From: Geodermatophilus pulveris
GTDB taxonomy: Bacteria; Actinomycetota; Actinomycetes; Mycobacteriales; Geodermatophilaceae
Direction of reading: 5' to 3'
Assembly (NCBI RefSeq): GCF_900188375.1
Contig: NZ_FZOO01000002.1
Location: forward strand, 372,001 to 436,000
Length of the DNA stretch: 64,000 bases
Part shown: in pieces, positions 50,289-58,589 of the stretch
Numbering within the stretch: position 1 is the first letter of the stretch
Layout: each line of letters opens with the position of its first letter
Made by a program: the position numbers and the translations under genes
The notes under the pieces: model-generated
What the model was told of the DNA's origin: nothing
Databases searched by the model: none
The model's input: the letters and a program-made list of their open reading frames with translations, nothing else

Positions 50289-51044
50289 TCAGGAGTCGAT
50301 CACGGCCAGTAGTCGCCGCCGGGCCGGACCGAGCGAGGGGCCGTACCAGGTGAGGTCCCGGCCGGACACCAGCGCGGTGCGGGTGCCGGCGGGGAACGTC
50401 TCGGGGCCGTCGTCGGCGGTGAAGGGGTAGGGCTCGTCGGGGAGGACGACGACGTCCGGGGCCCTGCCTGCGATGGCGGTGACGTCGACCCGCGGGTACC
50501 GGTCCGGCCCCTCGTCGAAGACGTTGACCCAGCCGAGGCGGGCCAGCACGTCGCCGGTGAAGGTGCGCGCGCCGACGACCATCCACGGGTCACGCCAGAC
50601 CGGGACGGCGACCCGCAGCGCGGTCGGGTGCGGGGGCGGCGCCCACACCGCGGCGGCCTCGGCCAGCCAGTCCGGCGTGCCGACGTCGAGGACCTCGCCG
50701 AACAGCCGGCGCAGCGAGGCCAGCGCCTCGTCGACGGACTCGATGACGGTCACCCACACCGGGACGCCGGCGGCGCGCAGCCGGTCGACGTCCAGCCGTC
50801 GGTTCTCCTCCCGGTTGCAGACGACCAGGTCGGGCGCCAGGGCGGCGATCGCGGCCCGGTCGGGGTTCTTCGTGCCCCGGACGCGCACGACGTCCAGGCC
50901 GGCGGGGTGGGTGCACCAGTCGGTGGCGCCGACCAGCCGGTCGGGGACGGTGACCGCCAGTGCCTCGGTGAGCGACGGGACCAGTGAGACGACGCGCCGG
51001 GGCGGTCGCGGCAGGTCGACGTCCGTGCCGAGGTCGTCCCTCAC
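50289..51044 (-). CDS. BtuF-like helical-backbone metal receptor without signal peptide
   Basis: A 251-residue protein of the cobalamin/heme-binding periplasmic-receptor fold. It shows RRVVSLVPSLTEALAVTV, LVGATDWCTHPAG, VRGTKNPDRAAIAALAPDLVVCNREENR and VFDEGPDRYPRVDVTAIAGRAPDVVVLPDEP, matching BtuF. Unlike normal receptors it has no signal peptide or lipobox, so it seems cytoplasmic. GTG 51042-51044 overlaps the IcmF stop (GTGA). Being coupled to a B12-dependent mutase suggests B12 or cofactor delivery inside the cell, which is inference. No permease or ATPase is adjacent. Confidence 0.87.
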   Translation of the reverse strand: MRDDLGTDVDLPRPPRRVVSLVPSLTEALAVTVPDRLVGATDWCTHPAGLDVVRVRGTKNPDRAAIAALAPDLVVCNREENRRLDVDRLRAAGVPVWVTVIESVDEALASLRRLFGEVLDVGTPDWLAEAAAVWAPPPHPTALRVAVPVWRDPWMVVGARTFTGDVLARLGWVNVFDEGPDRYPRVDVTAIAGRAPDVVVLPDEPYPFTADDGPETFPAGTRTALVSGRDLTWYGPSLGPARRRLLAVIDS

Positions 51045-54000
51045 ACGCCGCGGCGGTACTGGCCGCCCACCTCGAAGAAGGCGTCGCTGATCTGGCCCAG
51101 CGAGCACACCCGGACGGCGTCCATCAGGGCGGCGAAGACGTTGCCGCCCTCGGTCGCGGCCCGCTGCAGCTCCGCCAGCGCGGCGGGGGCCTCGTGGGCG
51201 TGCCGGGTGTGGAAGTCGGCCAGCCGCTGCAGCTGGGACTGCTTCTCCGCCTCGGTGGCCCGGGCCAGCTCCACCGCCTTGGGCGGGGCCTCGTCGCGGT
51301 GCGGGTCGAGGAAGGTGTTGACGCCGACGATCGGCAGGCTGCCGTCGTGCTTGCGGTGCTCGTAGAGCATCGACTCGTCCTGGATCCTGCCGCGCTGGTA
51401 GCCGGTCTCCATGGCACCGAGCACGCCGCCGCGCTCGGCGATCCGGTCGAACTCGGCGAGCACCGCCTCCTCGACCAGGTCGGTGAGCTCCTCGACGACG
51501 AAGGAGCCCTGCAGCGGGTTCTCGTTGCCAGCCAGCCCCCACTCCCTGTCGATGATCATCTGGATGGCCAGCGCCCGGCGGACCGAGTGCTCCGACGGCG
51601 TCGTCACCGCCTCGTCGTAGGCGTTGGTGTGCAGGCTGTTGGCGTTGTCGTAGACGGCGCACAGCGCCTGCAGCGTGGTGCGGATGTCGTTGAAGTCCAT
51701 CTCCTGCGCGTGCAGCGACCGGCCGGAGGTCTGCACGTGGTACTTCAGCTGCTGGCTGCGCGGGCCGGCGCCGTAGCGCTCCCGCATGGCCACCGCCCAG
51801 ATGCGGCGGGCGACCCGGCCGATCACGGAGTACTCGGCGTCCATGCCGTTGGAGAAGAAGAAGGACAGGTTCGGCGCGAAGTCGTCGATGGCCATGCCGC
51901 GGGCCAGGTAGGACTCCACGTAGGTGAAGCCGTTGGCCAGGGTGAAGGCCAGCTGGCTGATCGGGTTCGCCCCGGCCTCGGCGATGTGGTAGCCGGAGAT
52001 CGACACCGAGTAGAAGTTGCGCACCCGGTGCTCGATGAACCACTGCTGGATGTCGGCCATGCAGCGCAGCGCGAACTCGGTGGAGAAGATGCAGGTGTTC
52101 TGGCCCTGGTCCTCCTTGAGGATGTCGGCCTGCACCGTGCCGCGCACCGTCGAGAGCACGTAGGCCCGGATCTCCTCGGCCTCCGCCGCGTCCGGCTCGC
52201 GGCCCTCCTCGGCGCGGAACCGGTCCAGCCGCTGGTCGATCGCGGTGTTCAGGAACATCGCCAGGATCGCCGGCGCCGGTCCGTTGATCGTCATCGACAC
52301 CGACGTGGTGGGGTCGCAGAGGTCGAAGCCGGAGTACAGGACCTCCATGTCGTCGAGCGTGGCGATGGAGACCCCGGAGGTGCCGACCTTGCCGTAGACG
52401 TCCGGGCGCGGGTCGGGGTCGCGGCCGTAGAGGGTGACCGAGTCGAACGCCGTCGACAGCCGGGTCGCCTCGTTGCCGGCGCTGAGCAGTGTGAAGCGGC
52501 GGTTGGTGCGGAAGGCGTCGCCCTCGCCGGCGAACATCCGCGCCGGGGCCTCGCCGGTCCGCTTGAACGGGAAGACGCCGGCGGTGAACGGGTAGGCCCC
52601 GGGCAGGTTCTCCCGGCGCAGGAACCGCAGCAGCTCCGCCTCGTCCCGCGTGCGGGGCAGGGACACCCGGCGCACCCGGCTGCCCGACAGGGTCTCGCGG
52701 GTGAGCGGCGTGCGGACCTCCTTCCCGCGGACGGTGTAGACGTACTCCTCCCCCGAGTACGCCTCCACGCGGGCCGGCCACTCCTCCAGCAGCTCGTGCA
52801 CCTCGGGCAGGAGCTCCCGGTCGGCGGCCTCGAGCAGCTCGCGCACGCGCGCGGCGGCCGAGTCCTCCCCCAGCAGCTCGGCGGTCGTGCGCAGGTGCTG
52901 CCGGCGGCGGACGACGTCGGCCTGCGCCTCGGTCTGCGCGTGGTGGCCGCGGACCGCCTCGGCGATCTCGGCCAGGTACCGCGACCGCTGGGCGGGGACG
53001 ACGCTGGTCAGCCCGGAGGACGCCTGCACGTCGACCCGCGGCAGGACGCCGGAGCCCGCCGGCAGTCCCTCCTGGACCAGCAGGCCGAGCAGGTGCTGGT
53101 AGAGCGCGGTCACGCCGTCGTCGTTGAACCGGGCCGCGCTGGTGCCGAAGACCGGCATGTCCTCCCACCGCTGCCCGAACGCCTCGCGGTTGCGCACCAT
53201 CTGCCGGGCGACGTCCCGGCGGGCGTCCTCGGCCCCGCGCCGCTCGTACTTGTTGATCGCCACGACGTCGGCGAAGTCGAGCATGTCGATCTTCTCCAGC
53301 TGCGACGCGGCGCCGAACTCCGGCGTCATCACGTACAGCGCGACGTCGCTGAACGGCACGATGCCGGCGTCACCCTGCCCGATGCCCGGCGTCTCCACGA
53401 CGACCAGGTCGAAGCCGGCCGCCTTCACCGCGCACAGCACGTCGTCCAGGTGCTCGGGGGTCTCCGCGCCGGCCGAGCGGGTGGCCATCGAGCGGAAGAA
53501 CGTGTGCCCCCCGTCGCCGGTGTCCAGGGCGTTCATCCGGATCCGGTCGCCGAGCAGCGCGCCGCCGCCGCGGCGCCGGGTCGGGTCGATCGCCAGGACG
53601 GCGACCCGCAGCTTGTCCTCCTGGTCCAGCCGGAGCCGGCGCAGCAGCTCGTCGGTGAGCGAGGACTTGCCCGACCCGCCGGTGCCGGTGATGCCCAGCA
53701 CCGGCACGGCGCGCCCGGCGGCGGCCTCGCGCACGCGGGCGGCCAGCGCGTCGTCCCGGCCGGACTCGAGCACGGTGATCGCGCGGGCCAGCGCGGCGGG
53801 GTCGCCGGTGAGCAGCGCGTCCACGTCCGGCCCGGCGGCGGTCAGGTCGACGTCGCACTCGCGGATCAGCTCGTTGATCATCCCGGGCAGGCCGAGGCGC
53901 TGGCCGTCCTCCGGGGAGAAGATGCGCACGCCCCGCTCGCGCAGCAGCGCGATCTCCGCGGGCACGATCACGCCCCCGCCGCCGCCGAACACCTTGACGT

Positions 54001-54277
54001 GCCCGGCGCCGGCCTCGGCCAGCCGTTCCACCAGGTAGCCGAAGTACTCGACGTGCCCGCCCTGGTAGGAGGAGATCGCCACCCCCTGCACGTCCTCCTC
54101 CAGCGCCGCCCGCACCACGCTGTCGACGCTGCGGTCGTGGCCGAGGTGGACGACCTCCGCGCCCTGGCTCTGCAGCAGCCGGCGCATCACGTTGATCGCG
54201 GCGTCGTGGCCGTCGAACAGGCTGGCAGCGGTGACGAACCGGACCGGGTGGGTCGGGACGTGCAGGTCGGACGGCAT
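51041..54277 (-). CDS. icmF: IcmF: isobutyryl-CoA mutase fused to its GTPase chaperone
   Basis: A 1078-residue adenosylcobalamin enzyme. Residues about 12-145 form the B12 domain (SLFDGHDAAINVMRRLLQ, with the His that ligates cobalt, and GGGGGVIVPAEI). A MeaI/MeaB-like G-domain follows with the P-loop TGTGGSGKSSLTDELLRR near 195-210, VETPGIGQGDAG (switch/Walker B) and INKYERRGAEDA. The rest is the mutase TIM barrel (YCKVGTSG-like YGKVGTSGVSIA, SMTINGPAPAILAMFLN, then QTSGRSLHAQEMDFNDIRTTLQA). It interconverts isobutyryl- and n-butyryl-CoA (some also isovaleryl/pivalyl). It fits the branched acyl-CoA genes nearby. The ATG at 54275-54277 lies behind an operator-like palindrome. Confidence 0.95.
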   Translation of the reverse strand: MPSDLHVPTHPVRFVTAASLFDGHDAAINVMRRLLQSQGAEVVHLGHDRSVDSVVRAALEEDVQGVAISSYQGGHVEYFGYLVERLAEAGAGHVKVFGGGGGVIVPAEIALLRERGVRIFSPEDGQRLGLPGMINELIRECDVDLTAAGPDVDALLTGDPAALARAITVLESGRDDALAARVREAAAGRAVPVLGITGTGGSGKSSLTDELLRRLRLDQEDKLRVAVLAIDPTRRRGGGALLGDRIRMNALDTGDGGHTFFRSMATRSAGAETPEHLDDVLCAVKAAGFDLVVVETPGIGQGDAGIVPFSDVALYVMTPEFGAASQLEKIDMLDFADVVAINKYERRGAEDARRDVARQMVRNREAFGQRWEDMPVFGTSAARFNDDGVTALYQHLLGLLVQEGLPAGSGVLPRVDVQASSGLTSVVPAQRSRYLAEIAEAVRGHHAQTEAQADVVRRRQHLRTTAELLGEDSAAARVRELLEAADRELLPEVHELLEEWPARVEAYSGEEYVYTVRGKEVRTPLTRETLSGSRVRRVSLPRTRDEAELLRFLRRENLPGAYPFTAGVFPFKRTGEAPARMFAGEGDAFRTNRRFTLLSAGNEATRLSTAFDSVTLYGRDPDPRPDVYGKVGTSGVSIATLDDMEVLYSGFDLCDPTTSVSMTINGPAPAILAMFLNTAIDQRLDRFRAEEGREPDAAEAEEIRAYVLSTVRGTVQADILKEDQGQNTCIFSTEFALRCMADIQQWFIEHRVRNFYSVSISGYHIAEAGANPISQLAFTLANGFTYVESYLARGMAIDDFAPNLSFFFSNGMDAEYSVIGRVARRIWAVAMRERYGAGPRSQQLKYHVQTSGRSLHAQEMDFNDIRTTLQALCAVYDNANSLHTNAYDEAVTTPSEHSVRRALAIQMIIDREWGLAGNENPLQGSFVVEELTDLVEEAVLAEFDRIAERGGVLGAMETGYQRGRIQDESMLYEHRKHDGSLPIVGVNTFLDPHRDEAPPKAVELARATEAEKQSQLQRLADFHTRHAHEAPAALAELQRAATEGGNVFAALMDAVRVCSLGQISDAFFEVGGQYRRGV

Positions 54278-54322
54278 GCCGCTCCCGGGGGTCGGACGCC
54301 GGCTCTGCTGCCCGCGCCGATT

Positions 54323-54340
54323 TAGTTGGACGTCCTAGTA
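54323..54340 (-). promoter_or_regulatory. Palindromic operator-like element upstream of icmF
   Basis: TAGTTGGACGTCCTAGTA is an imperfect palindrome centred on GGACGTCC, with seven of nine pairs matching. It lies 46-63 bases before the icmF ATG, in an A/T-rich island. Such GGACGTCC elements are often seen near acyl-CoA genes of actinomycetes and may bind a TetR-type regulator. Confidence 0.55.
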
Positions 54341-54379
54341 TCTCCCCGCCCGGGCCCGCTGTCCACGGCGCCTCCGGGG

Positions 54380-54922
54380 TCAGTGCGGGAGCGCCGGGGG
54401 GGCGCTCTGGTCGGCCGGGTGGTCACCGAGCGGGCGCTGGTACCAGGCCACGTCGTGCCAGCGGCCGAGCTTCCAGGCCACCCGGCGGTAGGTGCCGACC
54501 GGCTCGAAGCCCATGGCGACGTGCAGCCCGGCGCTGGCCTCGTTGGGCAGCGCCACGCCGGCGAGCGCGGTCCGGTAGCCGCGGGCGGCGAGCCGGTCCA
54601 GCAGGCCGGTGTAGAGAGCCCGGCCGGCGCCGGTGCGGCGGCGGCCGGCCTCGGTGTAGACGCTGACCGACGTCGACCAGCGGTAGCCGCCGCGGGCGTT
54701 GAAGGTGGCGCCGTAGGCGTAGCCGACGACCCGGCCGGCCTCCTCGACGACCACCCAGGCGTGCGTGGCCAGCGCGGCCTCGACGCGTGCGGCCATCTCG
54801 GCGGCCGTGGGCGGTTCGGTCTCGAAGGAGACGGCCGTGTCGCGCACGTAGGGGGCGTAGATCTCCGCGCAGCACGCCGCGTCCTCGAGCCGAGCGTCCC
54901 TGACCAACCGACCGGTGTGCAC
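54380..54922 (-). CDS. GNAT family N-acetyltransferase (phosphinothricin-acetyltransferase-like)
   Basis: A 180-residue GNAT enzyme. VRDARLEDAACCAEIYAPYV, then ETEPPTAAEMAARV, VVEEAGRVVGYAYGATFN, and the acetyl-CoA pyrophosphate loop GRRRTGAGRALYTGLLDRL. The C-terminal GVALPNEASAGLHVAMGFEPVGTYRRVAWKLGRWHDVAWYQ is typical of the PAT/bar-related group, which acetylates phosphinothricin or methionine sulfoximine-like amino acids. GTG 54920-54922 was chosen for the usual distance to the first strand. It ends 40 bases from icmF's palindrome. Confidence 0.85.
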   Translation of the reverse strand: MHTGRLVRDARLEDAACCAEIYAPYVRDTAVSFETEPPTAAEMAARVEAALATHAWVVVEEAGRVVGYAYGATFNARGGYRWSTSVSVYTEAGRRRTGAGRALYTGLLDRLAARGYRTALAGVALPNEASAGLHVAMGFEPVGTYRRVAWKLGRWHDVAWYQRPLGDHPADQSAPPALPH

Positions 54923-55080
54923 CCGGTCATCCAACCCGCTGGCGCGCCGTCGGCGCGTCCGGGATCGACCGACCTGATGACAGCCGTGTCCCCCGCACGG
55001 GCGGTGGGCGCCCGCCCGGACGGTCCGGCCGGCTCGCCGCCGGTGGCCCGCGTCCGGCGTGCGGGACCGCCGCGCGGCCG

Positions 55081-55132
55081 TAGCGTGGGAGCCGTGCGCC
55101 CCCGTCCCGGACACCGCCGGCCGTGCCGGTAG
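55081..55132 (+). promoter_or_regulatory. Leaderless-type promoter and 12-codon leader frame before the VTT gene
   Basis: TAGCGT (55081-55086) lies seven bases before GTG 55094. That GTG opens a 12-codon frame, ending in TAG at 55130-55132, which overlaps the VTT start (GTG 55123) in another frame. Translation of the leader would pass over the VTT start and could couple or attenuate it. The frames are seen; the role is inference. Confidence 0.45.
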
Positions 55133-55743
55133 AGCCGGTCGGGCCGGTCGAGCCGGTCGGGCCGGTCGGGCCGGCCGAGCCGCGGGACGCGCCCGCCGGG
55201 CGCCGGGCGTGGCTGCGGTTCGCGCTGCTCGGCCTGCTGCTGGCCGCCGCCGCCGTGGTGGCGCTGACGGTGGACCGGCCCGGGGTGCCGGCGCTGCGCG
55301 GCTGGCTGGACGGCGCCGGGCCGCTGGGCTGGACCGCCGTCGTGCTCGGGGTGTCCGGGGCGCTGCTCACCCCGGTGCCGCGCACCGCGCTGTCGGTCCT
55401 GCTCGGTGCCGCGGCCGGGTTCCCCGCGGGCCTGGCGGTGGCCGTCGCCGCCGGCTGGCTCGGCGGGATGGGCGGGTTCCTGCTCGGCCGCCACCTGGGC
55501 CGGGACGCCGTGGCCCGCTTCGCCGGTCGGCGGCTGGCCCGCGCCGACCGGCTGTTCCGCGACCGCGGGTTCCTGGCCGTCGTGCTCGCCCGGATGAGCC
55601 CGGTGCCGTTCTGGGTGGTCAGCTACGCCGCGGGCCTGTCCAGCATCCGCTGGCTCCCGGCGGTCCTGGGCACCCTCGTCGGCGTCGTGCCCGGCGCGGT
55701 GCTGCACGTGGGCATCGGCGCCTCCCTCATCACCTGGCTGTAG
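55123..55743 (+). CDS. VTT-domain (DedA/TVP38/TMEM64-like) membrane protein
   Basis: A 206-residue membrane protein. After a Gly-Pro-Val-Glu repeat tail (residues about 2-20) comes a TM at about 31-50, then the VTT core: LTPVPRTALSVLLGAAAGFPAGLAVAVAA, GGMGGFLLGRHLGRDAV, FLAVVLARMSPVPFWVVSYAAGLSSIRWLP. The last is the conserved re-entrant and G-rich segment. DedA/VTT proteins are lipid scramblases or transporters in other organisms. GTG 55123 overlaps the leader frame; a later start is possible but would remove part of the tail only. Confidence 0.85.
   Translation: MPVEPVGPVEPVGPVGPAEPRDAPAGRRAWLRFALLGLLLAAAAVVALTVDRPGVPALRGWLDGAGPLGWTAVVLGVSGALLTPVPRTALSVLLGAAAGFPAGLAVAVAAGWLGGMGGFLLGRHLGRDAVARFAGRRLARADRLFRDRGFLAVVLARMSPVPFWVVSYAAGLSSIRWLPAVLGTLVGVVPGAVLHVGIGASLITWL
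55132..55176 (+). repeat. 18-bp tandem repeat coding the GPVEPV tail
   Basis: GAGCCGGTCGGGCCGGTC occurs at 55132-55149 and again at 55150-55167, followed by a partial third unit. It encodes the Pro/Val/Gly/Glu repeats at the start of the VTT protein. Such repeats expand and shrink easily. Confidence 0.8.
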
Positions 55744-55848
55744 TTCCCGGCCGTGGCCCCCCGTTCGGGTCGTCCCGGTCCCGCGACGAGCGCAGGCAGA
55801 CCTCCGGTGTCACAATGGTGAACGGAAGGTTAACGAGAGGTGTCTGCG

Positions 55849-55995
55849 ATGCGTACGAAGACGTGCCCACAGGCCCGCTGGGTCCCCGTCGTCGACGGTG
55901 CCGGCCACCGGCACCTGGAGATGCGGTGGAGCGTCCCCGGGGAGGCCGTCCCCGCGGCCCGGCCGGTCGCCCCGGCCGGGCCGCGCGCCGCCTGA
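55849..55995 (+). CDS. 48-residue small protein
   Basis: A small protein that starts MRTKTCPQARWVPVVDG and carries GHRHLEMRWSVP, then a Pro/Ala-rich tail. It looks folded in the first half: mixed charged, aromatic and hydrophobic residues with Cys and two His. A GAGAGG purine run lies before the ATG. No family is recognised, though I have an impression of similar short proteins in related actinomycetes. It ends 13 bases before the convergent decayed GAF gene. Confidence 0.55.
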   Translation: MRTKTCPQARWVPVVDGAGHRHLEMRWSVPGEAVPAARPVAPAGPRAA

Positions 55996-56008
55996 CCCCC
56001 GCGCTCAG

Positions 56009-56351
56009 TCACGGGCCGGCCTCGTAGCCGGACCCCAGCCAGGCGGGGTGTGCCTCCAGCTCCCGCTGGGTCAGCCGCACCGGCCGCCGCTGCTCCAGCA
56101 GCCAGCGGTGGGTGCCCACACCGGCGGCCGGGGTGCGGTCGTGCGACCACGCGGCGCACTCCGGTGACAGCGAGGGGAACTCCCGCACGCTGGACCAGTC
56201 GCCGTGCACCACGATCGCCGCGGCCGACTGGTGCGCGGGCACCAGCCGGCGCAGCAGCTCCACGGCGTCCCGCCGGGCCCGGTTGGCCGCGGCCGCGAAC
56301 TCCTCGTCCACGGCGTCCGGGTCGGTGGTCAGCGCCGGTCGCCTCGGCCAT
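56009..56351 (-). pseudogene. Decayed N-terminal part of a GAF-domain (sensor-kinase-type) gene
   Basis: The readable part (VDEEFAAAANRARRDAVELL, RRLVPAHQSAAAIVVHGD, FPSLSPECAAWSHD, then QRRPVRLTQRELEAHPAWLG) is the start of the GAF domain found in actinobacterial sensor kinases and phosphatases. It stops right after GYEAGP, where the normal protein runs on for hundreds of residues. The best start, ATG 56349-56351 with a GGGAGG site, is in a different frame, so a one-base shift near 56330 is needed to join it. Both the frameshift and the missing 3' end point to a relic. A short in-frame GTG at 56309-56311 could still give a 100-residue protein. Confidence 0.65.
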
Positions 56352-56456
56352 CGCGCCTCCCTCGTCGCCGACCAAACCGGCCCGGCTCGGGGCCTGCCGG
56401 CATCCCACTGCCCCCGTCGGGGGGAGCACGACCCCGACGGGCACGGGGCGGGCGGG

Positions 56457-57644
56457 TCACCCCAGGGACAGCACGCGGACCAGCTGCCGGGCGGCGTCCC
56501 CGCCGTCGGTGAGGGCGACGTCGAGCGCACCGGGCACGTCGAGGTCGTCGAGCAGCCGGTCGGCCACCGCGCCGCTGGCCGCGGGCGACGACCCGGGCCG
56601 GCCGGCGGCGGCGTACAGCGCGTCCAGCCGGACGCCGGCCTCCTCGACCAGCCCGGGCCGGTACTCCCACGGCCGCGACCACGGCCGGTCGAGCACCAGG
56701 AGCCGCAGCACCGGCCCGGTGGTCACCCGCAGCAGGTCGGACACCAGTGTCAGGTTGCCCGTCGACTTCGCCATCCTGGCGCCGTCCTGGGACACCGCGC
56801 CCACGTGCACCCGGCTGCGCGCGAACGGCGCCACGCCCGACGCGGCCTCCGCCATCGCCGCCTGGTGCGCGTGGTGCGGGAAGGCGAGGTCGGCCCCGCC
56901 GACGAGGACGTCGATGCCGCGGCCCAGGGTGGCCGTCGCCATCGCCGCGCACTCCGCGTGCCAGCCCGGCCGCCCCCAGCCCCACGGCGAGGGCCAGGCC
57001 GGGTCCCGCTCGCCGGAGGGCCGCCACACCGGCACGTCGAACGGGTGGTCGCGCAGCGGGTCGGCGGGGTCCTCACCGGCGAGGTCGCCGAACTCGGCGG
57101 CCAGCGCCCGGGCCCGCTCCCCCGGCAGGCCGGAGGCGGCGACCACCCCGTCGCCGCGGAACAGCACGTGCCCCTCGCGCTCGTAGGCCCGGCCCGCCCG
57201 CAGCAGCGCCGCGGCCAGCTGCTGCACGTGCGGCACGTGGTGGCGGGCGCGCGGCGCGTGCGTCGGCGGCCGGACGCCGAGGGCCCGCATGTCCTGCTCG
57301 AAGGCGAACTCCTGGGCGAGGGCGAACTCGTCGAAGTGCCGGCCGCGGGCGTCGGCGGCCCGGGTCAGCACGTCGTCCACGTCGGTGACGTTGCGGCTGG
57401 TGACCACGTCGGCCCCGGCCATCCGCAGCACCGACCCGAGGACGTCGGCCCACACGAACGTCGCCGCGTGCCCCAGGTGGGTCACGTCGTAGGGCGTGAT
57501 GCCGCAGACGTACACGCGGGCGGGGCTGCCCACCGGCAGCGGGCGCCCGGCCAGCCGCAGGTCGGCGGTGCGCACCTCGACCGGCTCGGGAGTGCGGCCA
57601 GTGGTGCCGACGACACCGGAGGAGCGGGCGGGGTGCAGGGCCAT
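56457..57644 (-). CDS. mshC: MshC: cysteine ligase of mycothiol biosynthesis (or close paralogue)
   Basis: A 395-residue class I aminoacyl-tRNA-synthetase-fold ligase. HIGH-type motif HLGHA at 56-60, zinc/substrate residues C47 and T50 in VYVCGITPYD, and the KMSKS equivalent RMAKSTGN. GWHAECAAM carries the second zinc Cys. It joins cysteine to glucosaminyl-inositol in mycothiol synthesis. Length (MshC about 410; CysS 460 or more with an anticodon domain) supports MshC over CysS. The genes often beside mshC are not here, so a paralogue is possible. It is divergent from pdxY with 38 bases between starts. Confidence 0.85.
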   Translation of the reverse strand: MALHPARSSGVVGTTGRTPEPVEVRTADLRLAGRPLPVGSPARVYVCGITPYDVTHLGHAATFVWADVLGSVLRMAGADVVTSRNVTDVDDVLTRAADARGRHFDEFALAQEFAFEQDMRALGVRPPTHAPRARHHVPHVQQLAAALLRAGRAYEREGHVLFRGDGVVAASGLPGERARALAAEFGDLAGEDPADPLRDHPFDVPVWRPSGERDPAWPSPWGWGRPGWHAECAAMATATLGRGIDVLVGGADLAFPHHAHQAAMAEAASGVAPFARSRVHVGAVSQDGARMAKSTGNLTLVSDLLRVTTGPVLRLLVLDRPWSRPWEYRPGLVEEAGVRLDALYAAAGRPGSSPAASGAVADRLLDDLDVPGALDVALTDGGDAARQLVRVLSLG

Positions 57645-57682
57645 GGCCCCATCCTGCCGGGCCGCTGTGCGACCGTTCCCCC

Positions 57683-58534
<852 letters not shown>

Positions 58535-58589
58535 GCGGGAGGTGTGACGTGCGTCAGCCGCCGGGCGTGCCGGGCCGGCCGCGTTCAGC

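Noticed and set aside
54927-55385. Collagen-like Gly-Pro-Thr repeats on the minus strand
   Set aside because: They are only the antisense reading of the GPVEPV tandem repeat at the start of the VTT gene. No start or ribosome site supports them.
56457-57644. Cysteinyl-tRNA synthetase
   Set aside because: The protein is too short for the anticodon-binding domain and matches the MshC pattern (VYVCGITPYD, HLGHA) better. In an actinomycete mycothiol ligase is expected.
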